The notes below the pieces were generated by a model. It did not search any database. It was not told the DNA's origin and saw only the letters and a list, made by a program, of their open reading frames with translations. Positions 57,428 through 64,000 of a stretch of DNA of 64,000 nucleotides are shown one piece after another. Position numbers and translations under genes: made by a program. Numbering within the stretch: the stretch's first letter is position 1; each line of letters opens with the position of its first letter. The stretch covers positions 1-64,000 of the forward strand of contig MKRV01000192.1 of the NCBI GenBank assembly GCA_001897995.1. The letters run 5' to 3'. This stretch comes from Alphaproteobacteria bacterium 65-37 (GTDB lineage: Bacteria; Pseudomonadota; Alphaproteobacteria; Reyranellales; Reyranellaceae).

Positions 57428-58612
57428 ATGAAGATTGCCAGGATCGAGGATTTGCACTGCGACGCCGGGTGGCGCGACTTCTCCTTTCTCAAGATCACCA
57501 CCGACGACGGGCTGGTCGGCTGGTCGGAATACAACGAAGGCTACGGCAGTGCGGGCCTGACGGCGGTAATCCGCCGCATGGCCGAGAGCCTGATTGGCCA
57601 GGATCCGCGACCCATCGAACGCATCATGACCACGTTCTATGCCGTCACCCGCCAGGCGCCAGGCGGCATGAACCAGCAGGCGATGGCGGCGATCGAGAAC
57701 GCGCTGCTCGACGTCAAAGCCAAGGCGCTGGGCATTCCGGTCCATGCGCTGTTCGGCGGACCGGTACGCGACCGTCTGCCGCTCTATTGGTCGCACTGCG
57801 GCAGTTACCGCTTCCGCAACGCCGACGTCATGGGCGTCGAGCCCGTGCGCTCGCTCGACGATCTGGTGAAGCTCGGCAAACATGTGAAGGAGCGTGGCTT
57901 CAAGGCGCTCAAGACCAATATTTTCCGCTTCGATCTCACGCCCGCGAACATGTACCAGCCCGGTTTCGGCAGGAGTCCGGGGGGACCGGAGCTGAATGCC
58001 GATGGTGCCGTCATTGCCGCCATCTGTGACGGGCTCGCGGCCTTCCGCCAGGGGGCGGGCCATGAGATGGGTATCCTTCTCGACACCAACTTCAACTTCA
58101 AGACCGAGGGCTACATCAAGGTCGCGCGCGCCTGCGAACCCTTCAATCTGTTCTGGCTGGAGATCGATTCCTATGATCCCGAAGGGCTGCGTTTGATCCG
58201 CGACCGTGCCTCGATGCCGATCGCTTCCTGCGAATCCCTGTTCGGACGGCGGCAGTTCCGTCCCTATTTCGAGAACCGCTCGATCGACGTTTCCATCATC
58301 GACGTGCCGTGGAACGGCCTCGCAGAGTCGCTGAAGATCGCCGCCATGGCGGAGGCCTATGAGATCAACTGCGCGCCGCACAATTTCTACGGTCATATGT
58401 CGACCCTGATGAGTGCGCATCTCTGCGCGGCCATGCCGAATTTCCGTATCATGGAAATCGATATCGACGACGTGCCCTGGAAGGACGATCTGGTCACCCA
58501 TCCTCCGGTCATCCAGAATGGCGAGCTGATCGTGCCCACCCGTCCGGGCTGGGGCGCTGACATCAACGAGGAGGCGGTGAAGGCCCATCCGCCCAAGAAT
58601 CCGCACCCCTGA
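57428..58612 (+). CDS. Mandelate racemase/muconate lactonizing enzyme family protein
   Basis: A 394-residue enolase-superfamily enzyme. The capping domain starts MKIARIEDLHCDAGWRDFSFLKITTDDGLVGWSEYNEG. In the barrel, metal ligands are likely the Asp in GILLDTNFNF, the Glu in LFWLEIDSYD and the Glu in IASCESLFG; a base lysine is in FKALKTNIF and a histidine in INCAPHNFYGHM. These enzymes remove a proton next to a carboxylate, often dehydrating sugar acids; the reaction here is not assigned. It is 9 bp before the NIPSNAP gene. Confidence 0.92.
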   Translation: MKIARIEDLHCDAGWRDFSFLKITTDDGLVGWSEYNEGYGSAGLTAVIRRMAESLIGQDPRPIERIMTTFYAVTRQAPGGMNQQAMAAIENALLDVKAKALGIPVHALFGGPVRDRLPLYWSHCGSYRFRNADVMGVEPVRSLDDLVKLGKHVKERGFKALKTNIFRFDLTPANMYQPGFGRSPGGPELNADGAVIAAICDGLAAFRQGAGHEMGILLDTNFNFKTEGYIKVARACEPFNLFWLEIDSYDPEGLRLIRDRASMPIASCESLFGRRQFRPYFENRSIDVSIIDVPWNGLAESLKIAAMAEAYEINCAPHNFYGHMSTLMSAHLCAAMPNFRIMEIDIDDVPWKDDLVTHPPVIQNGELIVPTRPGWGADINEEAVKAHPPKNPHP

Positions 58613-58621
58613 GAGGAACGC

Positions 58622-59260
58622 ATGGTCTACGAATTTCGCTGCTACACGCTGAAGCCCGGCAAGATGCCGGAATATCTCAAGGCCGCCGAGACGATCGGCC
58701 GGCCGGCCCGCGGGCAGAATTTCGGCGAGAATCATGGCTACTGGACGGCCGAATTCGGCGCGTTGAACCAGATCTGGCACCTGTGGAAGTACGAGAGCTA
58801 CGAAGAGCGCACCCGCCTGCGCGGTGAACTCGCCAAGCACAAGCCGTGGACCGAAGGTTATGTCCCGGTCATCCGCCCGCTGATCGAGCGCCAGGACCTG
58901 CGCCTCATGAACCCGGTCGTCGACATCAGGCCGAGCGACGGCACGACGGGGAACGTCTACGAACTGCGCATCTACCGCACGCAGATGGGCGGCGCCCAGG
59001 CCTATGCCACTGATTTCAAGGAAGTCCGGGAGGCCCGCGACAAGTACTCGCCGATCTGGGGCGCCTGGACCGGAGAGTTCCCGCAGCCCAATGAGTGGAT
59101 CCATCTCTGGCGCTACAAGAACCTGCAGGAACGCTTCGAGGCTCGGGCGGCCGCGATGAAGGACCCGGCGTGGCAGGCCTATCTCGCCAAGGGACCGGCG
59201 AAACTCGCGGAGATGCATTCGACCTTGCTGCTGCCGACGAACTATTCGCCGCTGAAGTGA
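58622..59260 (+). CDS. NIPSNAP family protein
   Basis: A 212-residue protein made of two NIPSNAP ferredoxin-like domains: MVYEFRCYTLKPGKMPEYLKAAE with NQIWHLWKYESYEERTRLR, then VYELRIYRTQMGGAQAYATDFKEV with NEWIHLWRYKNLQERFEARAA. Role unknown; often next to catabolic genes. GAGAGGAACGC precedes the ATG and the enolase-superfamily gene is immediately upstream, so the two form an operon. Confidence 0.93.
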   Translation: MVYEFRCYTLKPGKMPEYLKAAETIGRPARGQNFGENHGYWTAEFGALNQIWHLWKYESYEERTRLRGELAKHKPWTEGYVPVIRPLIERQDLRLMNPVVDIRPSDGTTGNVYELRIYRTQMGGAQAYATDFKEVREARDKYSPIWGAWTGEFPQPNEWIHLWRYKNLQERFEARAAAMKDPAWQAYLAKGPAKLAEMHSTLLLPTNYSPLK

Positions 59261-59283
59261 CAGCGGAGCCGTCAGCGAACCAT

Positions 59284-59310
59284 GCCATCCCTCGCCTCGC
59301 GAGGGATGGC
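59284..59310. repeat. Perfect 12-bp palindrome between NIPSNAP and CoxL-type genes
   Basis: GCCATCCCTCGC, loop CTC, GCGAGGGATGGC: a stem of 12 perfect pairs. There is no U-run after it (AAAGACC follows), so it is either a REP-like element or a processing/attenuation hairpin 28 bp before the next ATG. Confidence 0.7.
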
Positions 59311-59338
59311 AAAGACCTAGTGCCTTGGAGCTTGCGTA

Positions 59339-61678
59339 ATGGACTCGTTCGACGATACCGGCCTTGCGTTCGTGAAGTTCGGCGTCGGCCAGTCGGTGGC
59401 GCGCACCGAGGACCCGATCCTGCTACGCGGCGAGGGCCGCTATACCGACGACATCAACCTGGCGGGGCAGGCCCACGCGGTGATGGTGCGCAGCCGCATT
59501 GCCCACGGCCTTCTCAAGGGGATCGACACCAAGGCGGCGCTCGTCTTGCCGGGGGTGCTGGCGATCCTGACCAATGACGATCTCGAAGCGGCCGGCTTCA
59601 ATCCGCTGAAATGCCCGATGAACATCCCGCAGCGCGACGGCTCGCCGATGAAGACGCCGGTCCGGCCGTCGCTCGCCAAGGGCAAGGTGCGCTTCGTCGG
59701 CGAGGCGGTGGCCTGCGTGGTGGCCGAGACGGCGCTGCAGGCCAAGGACGCCGCCGAGGCCGTCGAACTCGACATCGAGGAGCTGCCGGCTGTGACCACG
59801 CCGGCGGCGGCGCTGGCCGAAGGGGCGGCCGAGATCCACGACGATGCACCGGGCAATCTCGTTCTGGATTTTCACTACGGCAACGCCGAGGTAGTCGCCA
59901 AGGCCTTCGCCGAAGCCGCGCATGTCACGCGGCTCGAGATCGAGTCCAATCGCGTCGTGGTCAACCCCATGGAGCCGCGCTCGGCGATCGGGTCGTGGGA
60001 TGCCGTCAACGAACGCTGGGTGCTGAATGTCGGCTGCCAGGGCGTGTTCGGCCTACGCGGCGGGCTGGCCGGCGTGCTGAACGTGAAGCCTGACAGGCTG
60101 CACGTGCTCACCGGCAATGTCGGCGGGTCGTTCGGCATGAAGGCGCCGCCCTACCCTGAGTACGCACCGCTTCTGCTGGCGGCCAAGCGGCTCGGGCGGC
60201 CCGTGAAGTGGACCGACGAGCGTTCGGAAAGCTTCCTGTCCGATCATCACGGCCGCGACCATCAGCGGGTCGCCGAGCTGGCGCTCGACAAGGACGGCCA
60301 TTTCCTGGCGGTCCGGCTGTCCGGTACCGGCAATGCCGGCGCCTATATCTATCCGCCGATGCCGGCCACGACCAACGCGGTCAAGAACGTCATCGACGTC
60401 TACAAGACGCCGGCGATGGAGGTGAACTCGAAGATCGCCTTCACCAACACGACGCCGATTGCCGCCTACCGTGGCGCCGGCCGGCCCGAAGGCAACTACT
60501 ACATGGAACGCCTGATCGACACGGCGGCCCGCGAAATGGGCATCGACCGGGTCGAGCTGCGCAGGCGCAACCACATCGCGCCGGAGGCGATGCCCTACAA
60601 GGCGCCGTCCGGCATGAACTACGATTCGGGTGAGTTCACTGCGATCCTCGACGAGGCCTTGAAAGTCGCCGACTGGGACGGCTTCGCGGCGCGCCAGGCC
60701 GAGAGCCGTGCTCGCGGCAAGCTGCGCGGCCGCGGCATCGGCAGCTACCTCGAAGTGACGGCGCCGGCCGGCAAGGAGTATGGCGGCATCCGATTCGAGG
60801 CCGACGGCACGGTCACCATGCTGAGCGGCACCTTGGATTACGGCCAGGGCCACGCCTCGCCCTTTGCCCAGGTGCTGACCGAGAAGCTCGGCATTCCCTT
60901 CGATCGTTTCCGCCTGATGCAGGGCGACAGTGACCAGCTTCTCGCCGGCGGCGGCACCGGCGGCTCGCGCTCGGCGATCGTGGGCAGCGAAGCCTTCCTC
61001 GAGGCCGGCGCCAAGGTCATCGAGCAGGGCAAGGCGATCGCCGCGCACGTGCTGGAAGCGGCGACCGTCGACATCGAGTTCGATCGCGGTCGGTTCCGGA
61101 TCGCCGGCACGGACCGCAGCGTCGGTCTGCTGGAGCTCGCCGCGAAGCTGCGCGATGGCATGACGCTACCGGAAGACCTACCGCAGACGCTCGACGTGAA
61201 GCACATCTCGGACACGCCGCCGTCGGCCTTCCCCAATGGCTGCCACATCGCCGAGGTCGAGATCGATCCCGACACCGGCCAGATCGATGTCGTGCGCTAC
61301 TTCATGGTCAACGACTTCGGCACCTTGATCAATCCGATGCTGGTCGAGGGCCAGGCCCATGGCGGCGTGGTGCAGGGGATCGGCCAGGCGATCTACGAGC
61401 ACACGATCTATGACGAACAGGGGCAGCCCGTCGCCGGCACCTTCATGGACTATGCCCTGCCGCGCGCCTCGGATGCGCCGTCCTTCTCGATCATCAGCCA
61501 TCCCGTGCCTTGCAAGACCAACTCGCTCGGCGTGAAGGGCTGCGGCGAGGCGGGCTGCGCCGGCGCACTGCCGTCAGTGATGAACGCCATTGTCGATGCG
61601 CTCTCGGAACGCGGCGTCACCCATATCGACATGCCGGTGACGCCGGAGAAGGTCTGGCAGGTGCTGAACGGCGGATGA
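59339..61678 (+). CDS. Xanthine dehydrogenase/CoxL family molybdopterin-binding subunit
   Basis: A 779-residue large subunit of the molybdenum hydroxylase family. The active-site loop is AAYRGAGRPEG, the AYRGAGR form seen in form II CoxL and aldehyde dehydrogenases rather than the AYxCSFR of true CO dehydrogenase. Other segments are GNVGGSFGMKAPPYPEYAPLLLAAKRLGRPVKW, GTLDYGQGHASPFAQVL, GGTGGSRSAIVG and KGCGEAGCAGALPSVMNA with the catalytic glutamate. No FAD (CoxM) or 2Fe-2S (CoxS) subunit gene is nearby. Its stop lies in a 15-bp duplication. Confidence 0.93.
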   Translation: MDSFDDTGLAFVKFGVGQSVARTEDPILLRGEGRYTDDINLAGQAHAVMVRSRIAHGLLKGIDTKAALVLPGVLAILTNDDLEAAGFNPLKCPMNIPQRDGSPMKTPVRPSLAKGKVRFVGEAVACVVAETALQAKDAAEAVELDIEELPAVTTPAAALAEGAAEIHDDAPGNLVLDFHYGNAEVVAKAFAEAAHVTRLEIESNRVVVNPMEPRSAIGSWDAVNERWVLNVGCQGVFGLRGGLAGVLNVKPDRLHVLTGNVGGSFGMKAPPYPEYAPLLLAAKRLGRPVKWTDERSESFLSDHHGRDHQRVAELALDKDGHFLAVRLSGTGNAGAYIYPPMPATTNAVKNVIDVYKTPAMEVNSKIAFTNTTPIAAYRGAGRPEGNYYMERLIDTAAREMGIDRVELRRRNHIAPEAMPYKAPSGMNYDSGEFTAILDEALKVADWDGFAARQAESRARGKLRGRGIGSYLEVTAPAGKEYGGIRFEADGTVTMLSGTLDYGQGHASPFAQVLTEKLGIPFDRFRLMQGDSDQLLAGGGTGGSRSAIVGSEAFLEAGAKVIEQGKAIAAHVLEAATVDIEFDRGRFRIAGTDRSVGLLELAAKLRDGMTLPEDLPQTLDVKHISDTPPSAFPNGCHIAEVEIDPDTGQIDVVRYFMVNDFGTLINPMLVEGQAHGGVVQGIGQAIYEHTIYDEQGQPVAGTFMDYALPRASDAPSFSIISHPVPCKTNSLGVKGCGEAGCAGALPSVMNAIVDALSERGVTHIDMPVTPEKVWQVLNGG

Positions 61679-61698
61679 TCAGACGGCGAATGATCAGC
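61669..61698. repeat. 15-bp tandem duplication holding the stop codons of two convergent genes
   Basis: CGGCGGATGATCAGA (61669-61683) is followed by CGGCGAATGATCAGC (61684-61698), 13 of 15 identical. Each unit contains TGATCA, which reads TGA on both strands. The plus-strand CoxL-type gene stops in the first unit, the minus-strand GST gene in the second. Confidence 0.88.
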
Positions 61699-62281
61699 CG
61701 GGCAGGCTGTGCCCGGCGACTTTGCTCTCGATCTCGATGGTCTTGATCACCGCCGGCCGGGCCATCATGCGGGCATAGTGGGCTTCGACCGACGGCAAAG
61801 TGCCGACCGGCAAGTCGAGAAAGCTGCGGACGCGCCAATAGAGCCGGAACAGGTGGATGTCGGCGACGGAATAGTGGCCGCCCACGACGCAGTCGCGGCC
61901 GCCCAGGCGGTGATCGACGGTGGTCCAGACCGCACGGGCAGGGTCGAGGCCTTGCGCCCGGGCCGGATGGACGGCCGAAGCAAGATAGGACATCCACGAA
62001 ACGGCCTGCGCCTCGGCCTCGATGTCGCCCACGGGCAGCAGCCCAGCCTCGGGATGGCGCCGTGCCAGGTAGAAGAGGATGCCCGCCACTTCGATCAGCG
62101 GCCGCCCGTCGATCACCAGGACCGGCACCTTGCCGGCCGGATTGACCTTGAGAAAGTCGGGCGTGCGGGTTTGCTTCTCGGCCAGCGACAATGCGTGCGT
62201 TTCAAAGGGAATGCCGATCTCGTGCAGGGCGATGTGCGGGGCCATCGAGCTGGAGCCGGGGGCGAAATAGAGGGTCAGCAT
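61694..62281 (-). CDS. Glutathione S-transferase family protein
   Basis: A 195-residue GST. The thioredoxin-like N-terminal domain reads MLTLYFAPGSSSMAPHIALHEIGIPFETHALSL, with a serine-rich SSS catalytic loop like beta-class enzymes, and NPAGKVPVLVIDGRPLIEVAGILFYLARRHPEAGLLP, the G-site with the conserved cis-proline. The helical C-terminal domain follows. Its ATG overlaps the CobW gene stop by 7 bp, so the two are coupled. Confidence 0.93.
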   Translation of the reverse strand: MLTLYFAPGSSSMAPHIALHEIGIPFETHALSLAEKQTRTPDFLKVNPAGKVPVLVIDGRPLIEVAGILFYLARRHPEAGLLPVGDIEAEAQAVSWMSYLASAVHPARAQGLDPARAVWTTVDHRLGGRDCVVGGHYSVADIHLFRLYWRVRSFLDLPVGTLPSVEAHYARMMARPAVIKTIEIESKVAGHSLPG

Positions 62282-63222
62282 GGGGTCTCCTGTTTCGACG
62301 ATGTCTTTCGAAGCGCGTCACTTATTGCATGGTGGTCGAGATGATTACGCAATCCGATCACGACCAGTTTCGTCGACGCTCCGCCGGATGGCGCAGGGTC
62401 GACGGAGAAGCGTCTTCCGACGACGTGCAGCGCGGCAATTCCGCGGCTTCCATCGCGGGCCATGCCCTTTGCCCGCAGCACGCCGCTGCCTGGTGCCGCG
62501 AGTAATGGCCCCAACTCCTGCAGGTCGACGTCCGACGGCATATCGAATTCCAGCGCGTCATAGAGCGTAGCTGCGTCGGGGACCCCCAATGCTTGCGGTG
62601 TGGCGGGACGGCGCGGCGTTGAGCCGTCGCGCAGGCCGATCAACAGTTCCGGAGCGATCCTGGCGTGCGTTGTCGGCAGGACGCGCGCATCGGGGGCCTG
62701 GTCCGCGAGCCAGGCGATGGTTCGATCGCGCGCGATATCGTCCACGAGGTCGCAGCGGTTGAGGACGATCAGGTCGGCTGCCGCAAGCTGGCGCTGGATG
62801 GTGTCGCCGAGATAGGTGTCGTCTGCCTGTCTTTCCACGGTTTCGGCATCGGCCAGCACTACAATAGCGTCGATGCGATAGGGCTCGAGCAGGGTCACGG
62901 CATTTGCCACCATGCCGGGGAGGGCGACGCCGCTCACCTCCAGCACGACGCGCTCGACGTCCGGCCGCTGCTGCGGCAGCGCCATCAGCGTCTCCATGAG
63001 ATCGGAGCCGTAGCTGCAGCAGACGCAACCACCGGAGATCTCCAGCGTATCGCCGTCGGTCGCCACGATCAGGTCACGGTCGATCGGTGTGGCGCCGAAA
63101 TCGTTGACCAGGACGGCGATCCGCCGGCCGTCCGCGGACCGCAGGAGATGGTTGACCAGGGTGGTCTTGCCGGCGCCGAGATAGCCGCCGACGACCGTGA
63201 CCGGCAGAGGTTCTCGCGTCAT
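62275..63222 (-). CDS. CobW/COG0523 family GTPase
   Basis: A 315-residue G3E GTPase. Walker A is GGYLGAGKTTL (Lys19), the metal-binding CxCC is GGCVCCSYG (Cys66, Cys68, Cys69), the G4-like motif is LIVLNRCDLVD, and the CobW C-terminal domain begins around GVLRAKG. Members deliver zinc, cobalt or iron to proteins. Here the neighbour upstream, overlapped by 4 bp, is a metal-dependent amidohydrolase, a plausible client. The start at 63222 gives MTREPLPVTVVGG, the expected N-terminus. Confidence 0.93.
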   Translation of the reverse strand: MTREPLPVTVVGGYLGAGKTTLVNHLLRSADGRRIAVLVNDFGATPIDRDLIVATDGDTLEISGGCVCCSYGSDLMETLMALPQQRPDVERVVLEVSGVALPGMVANAVTLLEPYRIDAIVVLADAETVERQADDTYLGDTIQRQLAAADLIVLNRCDLVDDIARDRTIAWLADQAPDARVLPTTHARIAPELLIGLRDGSTPRRPATPQALGVPDAATLYDALEFDMPSDVDLQELGPLLAAPGSGVLRAKGMARDGSRGIAALHVVGRRFSVDPAPSGGASTKLVVIGLRNHLDHHAISDALRKTSSKQETPC

Positions 63223-64000
63223 GCGCTGGCCGCGGGGAAGGGGCGGCCGGCCTGCACGGTTCCCCAGATGCGCACGTCTTTCAGGTCTTCCGGTGCGATC
63301 TCCAGCGGATCGTCCTCGAGGACCGCGAAATCGGCGCGCTTGCCCACCTCGATCGAACCCAGCTCGCCGTCGAGCTTCAGCGTCCAGGCGGCACCGAGCG
63401 TGATCGTGCGCAGCGCATCCGCCACGGAGATGCACTCGCTGGTACCGAGAGTGCGGCCACTGGCGGTCCGCCGATTGACCGCGCACCAGGCCGTGAACAG
63501 GGGGCCGAGCGGCGTCACCGGCGCGTCGGAATGAATGGCGAGCGCCACGCCGCTGACCAGTGCCGTGGCGCAGGCGTTCATGCGCAGGGCGCGCTCCGGC
63601 CCGACGGTGGTCTCGTAATGCTGGTCGCCCCAATAGAAATGATGGTTGGGGAAGAGGTTGGCGCACAGGCCGAGCCGGCTCATGCGGCGGAACTGCGCCG
63701 CATCGGCGAGCTGGCAATGTTGCAGGGTGAAGCGATGGTCGTACGCCGGCCGTTCGCGGAGTGCACCCTCGAGGCAATCCAAGGCCATTTCGGTCGCCTG
63801 GTCGCCGTTGGTGTGGCTGTGCACCAGGACACCCTTCTGCAGTGCCAGCCGGTAGAGCCCGGCGATCGTCTCGGGCGGCGTGTACCAGAGGCCGTTCGGC
63901 GCGCCGTTGTAATAGCCGGGCCAGCGCAGGCGTGCCGAAAAGCCCTGGATCGAGCCGTCGACGAACAGCTTGATGGCGCCCAGCCGCAGCCGATCGGTCG
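63219..64000 (-). CDS. Amidohydrolase 3 (YtcJ-like) family protein, partial
   Basis: The C-terminal 259 codons of a metal-dependent amidohydrolase whose start is beyond the right edge. Visible segments are GAIKLFVDGSIQGFSARLRW (with the carbamylated-lysine region), VLVHSHTNGDQATEMALDCLE (HxH-type metal site), FTLQHCQLADAAQFRRM with a histidine ligand, and VALAIHSDAPVTPLGP with the catalytic aspartate. Family members hydrolyse amides, often in purine or drug-like substrates. Its TGA overlaps the CobW GTPase start as ATGA. Confidence 0.9.
   Translation of the reverse strand, partial: TDRLRLGAIKLFVDGSIQGFSARLRWPGYYNGAPNGLWYTPPETIAGLYRLALQKGVLVHSHTNGDQATEMALDCLEGALRERPAYDHRFTLQHCQLADAAQFRRMSRLGLCANLFPNHHFYWGDQHYETTVGPERALRMNACATALVSGVALAIHSDAPVTPLGPLFTAWCAVNRRTASGRTLGTSECISVADALRTITLGAAWTLKLDGELGSIEVGKRADFAVLEDDPLEIAPEDLKDVRIWGTVQAGRPFPAASA

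Noticed and set aside
59339-61678. Calling the molybdoenzyme a CO dehydrogenase
   Set aside because: The active-site loop is AYRGAGR, not AYxCSFR, and no coxM or coxS is present.

Overview
The window is high-GC, densely packed chromosomal DNA with short intergenic gaps, many ATGA/GTGA overlaps, and no tRNA, rRNA, CRISPR array or insertion sequence that I could see. Gene content points to an alphaproteobacterium of the Rhodospirillales/Reyranella kind: a fused-operon petABC bc1 complex, aerobic HemF, a MoxR-DUF58-DUF4159-VWA operon next to a CoA-type NUDIX gene and cca, several Bug/TctC binding proteins, and many CaiB, crotonase, SDR and acyl-CoA dehydrogenase genes. The genus is inference only.

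Layout. 1-5 kb: aromatic/xenobiotic-type catabolic genes (DsbA-like isomerase, two SDRs, a Rieske oxygenase, a pirin). 5-12 kb: a minus-strand operon moxR > DUF58 > BatA/DUF4159 > VWA/GATase-like membrane protein. 12-16 kb: a plus-strand run NUDIX > DUF6111-like > cca > membrane protein > AAA ATPase, with unusual start/stop relays. 16-19 kb: crotonase, Bug protein, trmL-hemF. 19-22 kb: petABC with a clear terminator. 22-25 kb: CitE-like lyase, CaiB transferase and dienelactone hydrolase as one minus-strand unit. 25-30 kb: PaiB-like protein, then a tripartite tricarboxylate transporter with two tandem binding proteins. 30-36 kb: MFS exporter with a divergent cysteine-rich regulator, and a divergent pair of phosphate-related secreted enzymes (phytase-like, PhoX). 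36-41 kb: RidA/MerR unit with a BmrR-like promoter, then translation and PRPP genes (ychF, pth, rplY, prs). 41-50 kb: M81 peptidase, two serine hydrolases, AraC regulator, AidB-like dehydrogenase, SRPBCC, YceI, VOC. 50-56 kb: lipoprotein, aminotransferase, FMN glutamate-synthase-like protein, modC-modB without modA, msrQ without msrP. 56-64 kb: a divergent pair headed by an enolase-superfamily gene, NIPSNAP, an orphan CoxL-type molybdoenzyme subunit, then GST, CobW GTPase and a truncated amidohydrolase.

The most unusual signal is not a gene. Short tandem duplications (13-20 bp, mostly not multiples of three) sit exactly on start or stop codons at eight or more gene junctions. At three of them (before cca, between cca and its downstream neighbour, between modB and modC) they create five- to seven-codon mini-ORFs whose ATGA overlaps form a stop/start relay into the next gene. 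Other regulatory structure includes a textbook BmrR-type operator in front of a probably leaderless MerR gene, a 24-bp extragenic inverted repeat inside the moxR operon, and several large dyads in divergent promoters.
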